A stretch of 64,000 nucleotides of DNA from Streptomyces sp. NBC_00582 (GTDB lineage Bacteria > Actinomycetota > Actinomycetes > Streptomycetales > Streptomycetaceae): the NCBI RefSeq assembly GCF_036345155.1, contig NZ_CP107772.1, forward strand, positions 7,750,001-7,814,000, written 5' to 3'. The position numbers and the translations under genes are program-made. The notes beneath the pieces were generated by a model. The model was not told the origin of the DNA and did not search any database. It saw only the letters and a program-made list of their open reading frames with translations. Each line of letters begins with the position of its first letter. Positions within the stretch are counted from its first letter, which is position 1. Of the stretch, positions 8,090 to 14,923 are shown piece by piece.

Positions 8090-8998
8090 ATGCCCTCCCG
8101 GCCCAGGCCCATCCACGACCCGCGCCGCGACGACTGCCCCTGGTGCGGTTCCAAACGCCTGCGCACCCGACTGCGCTCACCGGACCTGCGCCACCGCAGA
8201 CCCGGCACCTTCGCGGTCGACGAGTGCCGGGACTGCGCGCACGCCTTCCAGAACCCGCGCCTGACCCCCGAGGGACTGACGCTCTACGACGGCCCGCGCG
8301 ACCGGCGGTCCAGCCGCAGGCGCCTGCGCGCCACGGCCCGGGTGATGCTGCCCTTCCCCGAGCCGGAGAGCTGGCTGGACGTGGGCACGGGGGACGGACA
8401 CTTCCCCCTGGCCGCGAAGGAACTGTTCGCCTACACGGCGTTCGACGGGGTGGACCCGACGCCGAGAGTGCGGCGGGCGCGGGCGGCGGGCCGCCTGGAC
8501 GAGGCCCACCTCGGCCCGCTCACCGACCCCGGGGTCCTCTCCCGCCTGCGCGGCCGCTACGACGTCGTCAGCATGCTCCACCACCTGGAACACACCGGAG
8601 AACCCCGCGAGGAACTCGCCGCGGCGCTGGTGGCGTTGCGCCCCGGCGGCCATCTCCTCCTCGAACTCCCCGACCCCACGAGCGCGTCCGCGACCGTCCT
8701 CGGGAAGTGGTGGCACCCCTACGACCAGCCCCGCCACCTCCATCTGATCCCCCCGGCCAACCTCCGTCTGGAACTCGAGTCCCGGGGCTGCGAGATCGTC
8801 CTGACGGACCGCCGGACCCCGCACACCCCGTACGACCTCTCCACGGCCGTCTCCCTGTACCTGAACCGCAGCCGACTGCACCGGGCGGCCCCGTTCGCGA
8901 CCGCCCTCGCCTCCGTCCTCGACCACGCCCTGGCCCCGGCCGTCCGCCGCACCCGCTTCTCGAACGCGTACCGGGTGATCGCCCGAAAGCCCGTGTGA
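8090..8998 (+). CDS. Class I SAM-dependent methyltransferase with N-terminal zinc-ribbon
   Basis: A 302-residue protein from ATG 8090. Residues 15-51 carry C-P-W-C-G ... C-R-D-C-A, a four-cysteine zinc-ribbon as found in sugar C-methyltransferases and small-molecule methyltransferases of the Methyltransf_23 type. The SAM-binding motif I is W-L-D-V-G-T-G-D-G at about residues 95-103. A V-S-M-L-H-H-L-E-H motif near 162 and an L-R-P-G-G-H-L-L-L-E segment complete the Rossmann core. The substrate is unknown. It is monocistronic: a divergent cobT lies upstream and a dispersed repeat lies just after it. Confidence 0.85.
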   Translation: MPSRPRPIHDPRRDDCPWCGSKRLRTRLRSPDLRHRRPGTFAVDECRDCAHAFQNPRLTPEGLTLYDGPRDRRSSRRRLRATARVMLPFPEPESWLDVGTGDGHFPLAAKELFAYTAFDGVDPTPRVRRARAAGRLDEAHLGPLTDPGVLSRLRGRYDVVSMLHHLEHTGEPREELAAALVALRPGGHLLLELPDPTSASATVLGKWWHPYDQPRHLHLIPPANLRLELESRGCEIVLTDRRTPHTPYDLSTAVSLYLNRSRLHRAAPFATALASVLDHALAPAVRRTRFSNAYRVIARKPV

Positions 8999-9030
8999 CC
9001 ACGGCCGTCGCGGGGGTGCGGGCGCGCGGT

Positions 9031-9060
9031 GGCCGATCGCGCAGTTCCCCGCGCCCCTGG
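9031..9060 (+). repeat. Dispersed intergenic repeat, copy C
   Basis: Core CGCGCAGTTCCCCGCGCCCC downstream of the methyltransferase, in the 99-bp gap to the convergent cobU fusion gene. The upstream flank (gtgcgggcgcgc-ggtggcc) is also shared with the degraded copy at 59350. Confidence 0.8.
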
Positions 9061-9097
9061 TGGGTTGCGGTCACCCCCCCCACGCAACCCCGGCCGC

Positions 9098-10309
9098 TCA
9101 CCCCCGTAGCACCACCGCCTGCCCCGCCACCACCAGTACGACCTCCTCGCACTCACCCGCCACCGCCGTGTTCAACCGCCCCAGCTCATCCCGGTACCGC
9201 CGCCCGGAAGCGGTCGCCGGTACGATCCCCGACCCCACCTCGTTGGACACCAGCACCACGGTCCGCCGAGCCCCCCGCACCGCCCCCGCGAGTTCCGCGA
9301 CCCGCGACCGCAACGCCCGCTCACCCCCGTCCGCCCACACCGCGTCGTCCCACGCCCCCACGGCGTCCATGACGTCCGTCAGCCACAACGACAGACAGTC
9401 GATCAGCAGCGGCGGCGCCCCCTCCTCCGCCAGCAACGGCACCAGATCGCACGTCTCCGCCGTCCGCCACGACCCCGGCCGCCGCTCCCGGTGCGCCGCC
9501 ACCCGCGCCGCCCACTCGGTGTCCCCGCCCCGCGTCCCCCCGGTCGCCACGTACAGCACGTCGGGGAACGACTCCAGCCGCCGCTCCGCCTCCACCGACT
9601 TCCCCGACCGCGCCCCGCCCAGCACCAGCGTCCGCCGCGGCACGTCCGGCACGTCCTCGTACACCCCCGCCACCAGCGTCGTCCCGTCCGGCACCGCCCG
9701 CGCGCCCCCCGCCGCCAGCCGCCGCGTCAACTCCGCGCCCGGCGGCACATCATGGTCCAGATGTACGGCGACGACGTCCGTCGTCGGCCCGACCGCGCCC
9801 ACCGCCCGCAGTTTCGCCAGCGCGTCCGGCCGCCCCACGACGTCCACGAAGACCAGGTCGTACCGCTCGGCGTGCTCCGCGCCCTCCTCCAGACCGGCCG
9901 GCGCACCCCCCGGCGGCAGATACAGCAGCCGCTGCCCGGCGGGACCGGTCACCGCGTAGCCGGTCCCCGGCGCGTCCATCGCCACCGCCCGCACCCGATG
10001 CCCCGTCAGCAGCGCCAGCTCCCGCCCGTCCGGCATCCGGCCAGGCTGCGGCAGTCCGGCCGGCACCTCCACCGGCGGCCCGTCGTGCGGATGCGACAGC
10101 AGCACCTGCCGTACCCCGGCCAGCGAACGCCCCACCCGGGCCGCCGCGAAGGCCGCGCCCGGCGTCAGATCGAGCAGCAGCGCGCCGTCCACGAGCAACG
10201 CGGTCGCCGCCCGCGCGTGCGGGCCCAGCGAGGTCGCGCACACAGCGCAGGGGCAGTCGGGGCGGGGCAGGCCCGCGGGGGCACCGGTACCGAGCAGAGT
10301 CACATCCAC
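9098..10309 (-). CDS. cobU: MBL-fold domain fused to adenosylcobinamide kinase/guanylyltransferase (CobU)
   Basis: A 403-residue two-domain protein. Residues 1-225 resemble a PhnP/PqqB-type metallo-beta-lactamase fold: G-T-G-A-P-A-G-L-P-R-P then a C-P-C-A-V-C cysteine cluster at 19-24. The catalytic H-x-H-x-D-H motif is degenerate (S-H-P-H-D-G at 72-77), so hydrolase activity is doubtful. Residues 226-403 are a complete CobU domain: P-loop G-G-A-R-S-G-K-S at 231-238, W-R-T-A-E-T and D-C-L-S-L-W-L-T, V-S-N-E-V-G-S-G-I-V-P, and a final R-D-x-L-G-R-L-N-T. CobU phosphorylates adenosylcobinamide and then transfers GMP to give the CobS substrate. The fusion is known in streptomycetes; what the first domain does is unclear. 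Confidence 0.9.
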   Translation of the reverse strand: MDVTLLGTGAPAGLPRPDCPCAVCATSLGPHARAATALLVDGALLLDLTPGAAFAAARVGRSLAGVRQVLLSHPHDGPPVEVPAGLPQPGRMPDGRELALLTGHRVRAVAMDAPGTGYAVTGPAGQRLLYLPPGGAPAGLEEGAEHAERYDLVFVDVVGRPDALAKLRAVGAVGPTTDVVAVHLDHDVPPGAELTRRLAAGGARAVPDGTTLVAGVYEDVPDVPRRTLVLGGARSGKSVEAERRLESFPDVLYVATGGTRGGDTEWAARVAAHRERRPGSWRTAETCDLVPLLAEEGAPPLLIDCLSLWLTDVMDAVGAWDDAVWADGGERALRSRVAELAGAVRGARRTVVLVSNEVGSGIVPATASGRRYRDELGRLNTAVAGECEEVVLVVAGQAVVLRG

Positions 10310-10328
10310 ACAGCTGATTTTCGCGTCT

Positions 10329-10358
10329 CTGACCTGGTCTTGCGCATCCGACTAGGCT
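10329..10358 (+). promoter_or_regulatory. Predicted sigma-70-type promoter for the 70-aa protein
   Basis: A -35-like CTGACC (10329-10334) and a -10-like TAGGCT (10353-10358) are separated by 18 bp, followed after about 60 bp by a GGGAGG ribosome site at 10413 and the ATG at 10424. Prediction from consensus only. Confidence 0.4.
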
Positions 10359-10423
10359 GCACGGCAGGAGCCGGACCAAGATCCGGCTTCTGCTCTGCAC
10401 GTGTTCATATCTGGGAGGCGTAC

Positions 10424-10636
10424 ATGGCGGCATGGACGTGGCGGTTCGAGAAGGCCGACGGGACGGAGGTCCAGCCCGCGGTGGAACCCGAGGAGTTCAC
10501 CACGCAGGGGGACGCCGAGTCCTGGATCGGGGAGCAGTGGAAGGCCCTCCTCGAAGGCGGCGCGGACCAGGTGCGGCTCTTCGAGGACTCCGCCGAGATC
10601 TACGGCCCCATGAGCCTGCACGCGAACGAGGCCTAG
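10424..10636 (+). CDS. Small conserved actinobacterial protein, 70 aa
   Basis: A 70-residue protein with start ATG 10424, 6 bp after a GGGAGG ribosome site. It is acidic and soluble, beginning with a W-T-W-R-F-E strand and containing E-E-F-T-T-Q-G-D-A-E-S-W-I-G-E-x-W and V-R-L-F-E-D-S-A-E-I-Y-G-P-M-S-L. It has no signal peptide or membrane segment and I recognise no named domain. Its TAG stop (10634-10636) lies in the first bases of the long inverted repeat that follows, so the hairpin would form the 3' untranslated region of this mRNA. Confidence 0.8.
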   Translation: MAAWTWRFEKADGTEVQPAVEPEEFTTQGDAESWIGEQWKALLEGGADQVRLFEDSAEIYGPMSLHANEA

Positions 10637-10802
10637 GGGGTCTTTCGAAAGTCCTGTGCGGTGCCCGCGGTGTCCGGTGCGTGCTCTCGGCGCGCCGGAC
10701 GAAAGCCCTCGTACTGGACGTACTTGGGGTTTCGGCCGGTGCGGCGCGAGTACGTGCCGGGCGCCGCGGGTGCTGTGCGGGACTTTCGAAACACCCCTAG
10801 GG
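10632..10802 (+). repeat. Very long near-perfect inverted repeat (about 83-bp arms, 5-nt loop)
   Basis: Left arm 10632-10714 and right arm 10720-10802 are inverted copies around the loop TGGAC. Outer ends are CCTAGGGG and CCCCTAGG, with TTTCGAAAGTCC conserved exactly inside. Over the inner 60 paired positions I count 42 Watson-Crick pairs, 12 transition differences and 6 true mismatches. All 12 transitions become G-U pairs if the plus strand is transcribed, but A-C mismatches if the minus strand is. Read as codons, both arms give related peptides (G-F-R-P-V/A-R-R-E), an effect of the symmetry. It could be an mRNA 3' stabiliser, a dsRNA processing site or a degenerate MITE. Confidence 0.85.
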
Positions 10803-10808
10803 CCCTCG

Positions 10809-10838
10809 GGGCGGCCCCACGTCCGGGACGGCCGCCCC
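10809..10838 (-). terminator. GC-rich hairpin after the HtrA-like protease gene
   Basis: Arms GGGGCGGCC (10809-10817) and GGCCGCCCC (10830-10838) with a 12-nt loop, just beyond the stop of the minus-strand protease gene. No T-run follows, which is common for streptomycete terminators. Confidence 0.5.
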
Positions 10839-10841
10839 TCC

Positions 10842-11903
10842 TCACTGCTCGCCCAACGTCACCTCGGCCGTCTTCTCGCCGCCGTTGTGGGTGAACGTCA
10901 CCGTGGTCCGCTCGCCCGGCTTCAGCTCGGCCAGTGCCTCCGTCAGCGAGGTGATGGTGGTGATGTCCGTGTCGCCGAGCCGGACGATGACGTCCCCCGG
11001 CCCGATGCCCGCCTTGTCGGCCGCGCCCCCGTCCTTCACCTCCACCACGACCACCCCGGCGGGCTGGAAGTCCGCGTCCACGAAGGTGCGTCCGGTGATG
11101 CCGAGGGCCGCCCGGCCCGAATCGGTGACCCGGCCGCTGCGCACGATCTGGTCGGCGATCGTGCGCACGGTCGACGCGGGGATCGCGAACCCGATACCGG
11201 GCGCCGTGCCCCCGCCGAGCTCGGGATCGGTCGCGGCCAGCGTCGGGATGCCGATGATCCGCCCGTCCAGACCGACCAGCGCGCCCCCGCTGTTGCCGGG
11301 GTTGATCGCCGCCGAGGTCTGCACCATGTTGGCGAGCGTCGCTCCCGTACCGCCGTCGTCGCCGCCCTCGCTGACGGTCCGTCCGGTCGCCGAGACGATC
11401 CCCTCGGTCACGCTCGACGACAGCCCCAGCGGCGAGCCCATCGCCAGCACGACCTGTCCGACCTGCACCTTCGAGGTGTCCCCGAACGAGGCCGCCCGCA
11501 GCCCGGACGGCACCGCGTCCAGCTTGACCACGGCGAGGTCCTGCTGCGGGTACGAGAAGACCAGGGACGCCGTCAGCGGCTTCTTGCTGTTGGCAGTGGT
11601 CACCCGGAACGACCGCCCGCCGCCCACGACGTGCGCGTTGGTGACGATGTGCCCCTTGCCGTCGTAGACGACGCCCGACCCCAGCCCGCTCTCCGTCTCG
11701 ATCTGCACGACCGACGGCAGCACGTCCTTGATCACCCGCTGGAAGTCGCTCTGCAGGTCGTCCGCGGCCTTTCCCGGCGGCTGCACGGCCCGCGCGACCT
11801 GCCCGGCCTGCGCGGTCGTGGCCTGCGGAACCCCGAGGCCGGAACACCCGGCGCAGCACAGGAGCAGGGCGGGTCCCAGAGCACGGAAGCGGGCGGAGTC
11901 CAT
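10842..11903 (-). CDS. HtrA/DegP-like trypsin-PDZ protease, predicted lipoprotein
   Basis: A 353-residue protein. The signal peptide has lipobox L-L-C-C-A-G-C (about 14-20), so it should be lipid-anchored outside the membrane. The chymotrypsin-like domain shows the His in T-N-A-H-V-V (about 88-93), the Asp in Q-D-L-A-V-V-K-L-D and the Ser in N-P-G-N-S-G-G-A-L, all intact. A PDZ domain follows (A-A-D-K-A-G-I-G-P-G-D-V-I-V-R-L-G-D) to the C-terminus. Such proteases degrade or refold damaged secreted proteins. HtrA proteins often carry an N-terminal transmembrane anchor; a lipid anchor replaces it here. It is transcribed alone, with a hairpin downstream. Confidence 0.9.
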   Translation of the reverse strand: MDSARFRALGPALLLCCAGCSGLGVPQATTAQAGQVARAVQPPGKAADDLQSDFQRVIKDVLPSVVQIETESGLGSGVVYDGKGHIVTNAHVVGGGRSFRVTTANSKKPLTASLVFSYPQQDLAVVKLDAVPSGLRAASFGDTSKVQVGQVVLAMGSPLGLSSSVTEGIVSATGRTVSEGGDDGGTGATLANMVQTSAAINPGNSGGALVGLDGRIIGIPTLAATDPELGGGTAPGIGFAIPASTVRTIADQIVRSGRVTDSGRAALGITGRTFVDADFQPAGVVVVEVKDGGAADKAGIGPGDVIVRLGDTDITTITSLTEALAELKPGERTTVTFTHNGGEKTAEVTLGEQ

Positions 11904-11998
11904 GCCCCGAGTCTCACGGCGTCGGCCGCGAGGGGCCCGGTGGACTCACCCGAACGAGCGAACCCAGGCCCCACGCACCCGCAGCTCTCAGGACGACC

Positions 11999-12799
11999 TC
12001 AGGCCCCCCGAACCCCACACAGATGCAGCAACGCCGCCACCCCCCGGTAGGGATCCGTCCTCCCCGCCCGCTCCTCCGCCGCCAGCAGCGCCGACGCCAC
12101 GTCGTGATCGTCCGGGACGGTGGTCCCGTCGGCCGCGGTGTCGGTGAACACCCGCACCCCGTACCAGGCCTGCAGCGGCGCCCCGATCCCCGCCAGCGCG
12201 TCGGTCAGCGTGGTCAGCCGGTCCGCCCGTACGTCCAGGCCCAGCCGGTTGGTGTACGACACGGTGTCGAAGGCGGCCAGCGCGCCCGCCCAGTCGCCGC
12301 TCAGCCCCGGCCGCATGGCCAGCGCGTCGGCGTTGCGCACCAGCAGCGACAGCAGCCCGCCCGGGGCCAGCATCCGCCCCAGGCCCGCCAGCAGGGCGTC
12401 CGGCTCCTCGACGTACATCAGCACCCCGTGGCACAGCACCACGTCGAAGCTGCCCGGCAGGAAGTGCACACCGGTGTCCCGGCCGTCGCCCTCGATGATC
12501 CGCATCCGTTCCCGGATGCCCTCCGGCTCCCCGGACAGCGCCTCACGGGCCGCCGCGGCCATCGTGGCGTCCTGCTCCAGACCGGTCACCTGGTGGCCGA
12601 GGCGGGCCAGCCGCAGCGCCTGCGTGCCCTGGCCCATCCCGACGTCGAGGACCCGCAGCCGCTGCCCGACCGGATAACGCCCGACGATCTGCTCGTCGAG
12701 CTGCCGGGCCACCAGCTCCTGCCGTACGACATCACGCAGCCCGCCCAGCCTGCTCAGCCAGGCCTCGGCCGCTCCCCCGGAGAAAGCCGTCGTGCTCAG
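11999..12799 (-). CDS. SAM-dependent methyltransferase (class I), probable CTG start
   Basis: A 266-residue protein if it starts at CTG 12799, which overlaps the stop of the upstream DUF3043 gene (CTGA). No ATG, GTG or TTG lies in frame near this point: the next upstream ATG (12985) is 190 bp inside the neighbour, and the next downstream GTG would remove about 30 conserved-looking residues. Motif I is V-L-D-V-G-M-G-Q-G-T-Q-A (about 48-59), followed by an acidic E-Q-D and G-D-G-R-D, then D-V-V-L-C-H-G-V-L-M-Y and L-A-P-G-G-L-L-S-L-L. It resembles SmtA-like methyltransferases; the substrate is unknown. Function is tied to DUF3043 only by coupling. Confidence 0.82.
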   Translation of the reverse strand: MSTTAFSGGAAEAWLSRLGGLRDVVRQELVARQLDEQIVGRYPVGQRLRVLDVGMGQGTQALRLARLGHQVTGLEQDATMAAAAREALSGEPEGIRERMRIIEGDGRDTGVHFLPGSFDVVLCHGVLMYVEEPDALLAGLGRMLAPGGLLSLLVRNADALAMRPGLSGDWAGALAAFDTVSYTNRLGLDVRADRLTTLTDALAGIGAPLQAWYGVRVFTDTAADGTTVPDDHDVASALLAAEERAGRTDPYRGVAALLHLCGVRGA

Positions 12800-13392
12800 G
12801 GCCGCTCTCCGCGCTTGACCTGCGGCTTGGGCAGCCGGAGCCGGCGCATCTGCAGGGAGCGCATCAGGGCGTAGGCGATCGCGCCCCGCCTGTTCTGGTC
12901 GGGGAAGCGCGTCGACAGCGCCTTGCGCAGCCGGAAGCCTGTGACGATCGAGTCGAGCACGATCAGCACGATCACGACCAGCCACAGCAGCAGCGCGATG
13001 CTCTGCAGCGAGGCCACCCGCACCAGGCTCAGCACCAGGATCACCACGGCCATGGGCAGGAAGAACTCCGCCACGTTGAACCGCGAGTCGATGAAGTCGC
13101 GCGCGAACTTGCGGACCGGGCCCTTGTCACGGGCCGGCAGGTACCGCTCGTCGCCGCCCGCCAGTGCCTGGCGCTGACGCTCGAGCTGGGTGCGGCGCTC
13201 GTCGCGCTGACGCTTCGCTGCCTCCTTGCGCGTCGTCGGCGTGTTGGCGACGCTGCGGCGCTGCGACTGGGCCTCGCTGCGCTTGGGCGTCGGCCGGCCC
13301 TTGGGGGCCTGCGGGTCACGGGTTTGCTTGGAGTCGGTCACCAGCGCCTTGTCGGCGGGGGCCTTCTCTTCCTTGGCACGGCTACGGAACAC
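12796..13392 (-). CDS. DUF3043 membrane protein
   Basis: A 198-residue protein starting at GTG 13392 (V-F-R-S-R-A-K-E-E-K); a TTG at 13401 three codons earlier is the alternative. The first 95 residues are highly charged, with many Lys, Arg and Gln (K-R-S-E-A-Q-S-Q-R-R), then a conserved P-A-R-D-K-G-P-V-R-K-F-A-R-D-F-I-D-S-R segment, two adjacent transmembrane helices (about 118-160) and a basic tail. This is the typical shape of the actinobacterial DUF3043 family, whose function is not known to me. The downstream methyltransferase begins inside its stop codon. Confidence 0.88.
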   Translation of the reverse strand: MFRSRAKEEKAPADKALVTDSKQTRDPQAPKGRPTPKRSEAQSQRRSVANTPTTRKEAAKRQRDERRTQLERQRQALAGGDERYLPARDKGPVRKFARDFIDSRFNVAEFFLPMAVVILVLSLVRVASLQSIALLLWLVVIVLIVLDSIVTGFRLRKALSTRFPDQNRRGAIAYALMRSLQMRRLRLPKPQVKRGERP

Positions 13393-13700
13393 AAAACCCA
13401 AGGGTAAGCGCTCGCGGGCATGGACCCCAGCCCGGCGGGGAACGATCCGGCAACACCAGACGTCTGTAGGGGAGACGGACCGGGATGGACGGGGGAAAAC
13501 AGAGGAAAAGGGGATGTAAGGGAGGGGCGGCGCCCACCCTGAGGGTCACCTACTCCTCACGCCGGAGCAAAGGTCTCGGTCAGTCGTTCTCGGGGAGGAG
13601 CGCATCCGCCCCCGAACAGTGCGTCAATGGATGCAGGGCCCGTACTGTGGGTTCTGTCGCAGAGCTGGAGCTGGACGTCAGAAGGGGGCGCGCGAAGCCC
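13393..13700. other. Intergenic region upstream of pspA (308 bp)
   Basis: Divergent spacer between the DUF3043 gene and pspA. It contains an ECF-type promoter candidate (entered separately) and a purine-rich run at about 13488-13530, but no convincing gene. The long distance from the promoter candidate to pspA would leave a leader of about 230 nt, or a second, nearer promoter may exist around 13620-13650. Confidence 0.5.
13439..13465 (+). promoter_or_regulatory. Candidate ECF sigma (SigE-type) promoter for pspA
   Basis: GGAAC at 13439-13443 and CGTCT at 13461-13465 are separated by 17 bp. This resembles promoters read by cell-envelope-stress ECF sigma factors of streptomycetes, which fits pspA, a membrane-stress gene. 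Only the two hexamer-like boxes support it. Confidence 0.4.
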
Positions 13701-14498
13701 ATGAGCGGTGTCATGAAGCGTATGGGGATGATCTTCCGCGCGAAGGCGAACAAGGCCCTTGACCGGGCCGAGGACCCGCGCGAGACCCTCGATTACTCGT
13801 ACCAGAAGCAGTTGGAGCTCCTGCAGAAGGTGCGCCGCGGTGTCGCCGACGTGGCGACCTCGCGCAAGCGCCTGGAGCTGCAGCTCAACCAGTTGCAGTC
13901 GCAGTCCTCGAAGCTGGAGGACCAGGGCCGCAAGGCGCTGGCGCTCGGCCGCGAGGACCTCGCCCGTGAGGCACTCTCCCGCCGGGCCGCCCTCCAGCAG
14001 CAGGTCACCGACCTGGAGACGCAGCACGCCACGCTCCAGGGCGAGGAGGAGAAGCTCACGCTCGCGGCGCAGCGTCTGCAGGCCAAGGTCGACGCCTTCC
14101 GTACGAAGAAGGAGACCATCAAGGCCACCTACACCGCCGCGCAGGCCCAGACCCGCATCGGCGAGGCCTTCTCGGGCATCTCCGAGGAGATGGGCGACGT
14201 CGGCCTCGCGATCCAGCGCGCCGAGGACAAGACCGCCCAGCTCCAGGCCCGGGCCGGCGCCCTCGACGAGCTCCTCGCCTCCGGCGCCCTCGACGACCCC
14301 ACCGGCCTCGCGAAGGACGACATCCAGAGCGAGCTCGACCGGCTCTCCGGTGGTACGGATGTAGAGCTGGAGCTGCAGCGCATGAAGGCCGAGCTCGCCG
14401 GTGGTCCGTCCGCCGGACAGCAGGCCATCGAGGGTGGCACGGGCCAGCCGCAGTCCCAGCAGCAGCCGCAGGACACCCCGCGCTTCGACAAGCAGTAG
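13701..14498 (+). CDS. pspA: PspA/IM30 family membrane-stress protein
   Basis: A 265-residue protein starting at ATG 13701. It begins with the short amphipathic segment M-K-R-M-G-M-I-F-R-A-K-A-N-K-A-L and then consists almost wholly of long coiled-coil helices (about 20-185) rich in Glu, Gln, Arg and Leu, ending in a low-complexity Gln/Gly tail. The characteristic E-D-P-R-E-T-L-D-Y-S-Y near residue 29 matches the family. PspA binds damaged or stressed inner membrane from the cytoplasm and forms ESCRT-III-like assemblies. The next gene encodes PspAA, its usual actinobacterial neighbour, 38 bp downstream. Confidence 0.93.
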   Translation: MSGVMKRMGMIFRAKANKALDRAEDPRETLDYSYQKQLELLQKVRRGVADVATSRKRLELQLNQLQSQSSKLEDQGRKALALGREDLAREALSRRAALQQQVTDLETQHATLQGEEEKLTLAAQRLQAKVDAFRTKKETIKATYTAAQAQTRIGEAFSGISEEMGDVGLAIQRAEDKTAQLQARAGALDELLASGALDDPTGLAKDDIQSELDRLSGGTDVELELQRMKAELAGGPSAGQQAIEGGTGQPQSQQQPQDTPRFDKQ

Positions 14499-14536
14499 CA
14501 GCCCGGCGCCGGGGACCGGAGCCGAGGAGGGCCGAC

Positions 14537-14839
14537 ATGATCGTTCGGATCATGGGGGAGGGCCAGTGGACGCTGGCCGACTCCCACTTCGCCGAGCTGA
14601 ACACGCTGGACGACGAGCTGCTCGCGGAGATGGAGGGGGGCGACGAGACGGGCTTCCACCGCACCCTCGACGCCCTGCTGAACGCCGTCCGCCGCCTCGG
14701 CGAGCCCCTCCCCGACGACGCCCTCGAACCCTCGGAACTGATCCTCCCGGCCCCGGAGGCGAGCCTGGAGGAGGTCCGGGAGATGCTGAGCGACGACGGA
14801 CTGATCCCCGGGGCGGGAAAGCCGGCCCCCGGCGTTTGA
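14537..14839 (+). CDS. pspAA: PspA-associated protein PspAA
   Basis: A 100-residue acidic protein starting at ATG 14537 after an AGGAGGG-type ribosome site. It opens with M-I-V-R-I-M-G-E-G-Q-W and contains L-N-x-L-D-D-E-L and the P-D-D-A-L-E-P-S-E-L-I-L-P segment typical of PspAA. In actinobacteria this small protein is encoded directly after pspA and is thought to work with it at the membrane. The last residues (K-P-A-P-G-V) and the stop are contributed by a common streptomycete dispersed repeat, so the C-terminus may be longer or different in relatives. Confidence 0.88.
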   Translation: MIVRIMGEGQWTLADSHFAELNTLDDELLAEMEGGDETGFHRTLDALLNAVRRLGEPLPDDALEPSELILPAPEASLEEVREMLSDDGLIPGAGKPAPGV

Positions 14840-14893
14840 GGACGAGGCCCCTCCAGGGCCGAAGCGGGGGCCTGGGGGCGGCGAGCCCCCAGC
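14818..14893 (+). repeat. GGCGTTTGAGGACGAGG-type dispersed repeat with nested hairpins
   Basis: Contains the sequence GGCGTTTGAGGACGAGG, which I recognise as a frequent streptomycete intergenic repeat, followed by GGCCC-ctcca-GGGCC and GGGGGC-ctgggggcggcga-GCCCCC type inverted repeats. It forms the last codons of pspAA and fills the gap to the sensor kinase gene, where it may also terminate transcription. Only one copy is in this window. Confidence 0.65.
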
Positions 14894-14923
14894 CACGGCC
14901 AGGAGAGCGACGGTAAGCAGAAC

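Noticed and set aside
6757..9372. An 871-aa plus-strand frame across cobT and the methyltransferase
   Set aside because: A shadow frame; cobT on the minus strand and the methyltransferase in another plus frame explain the region.
10661..10894. Peptides such as G-F-R-P-V-R-R-E-Y in both arms of the long hairpin
   Set aside because: The likeness of the two translations is a direct result of the inverted symmetry; there is no ribosome site or codon bias, so I do not call a gene there.
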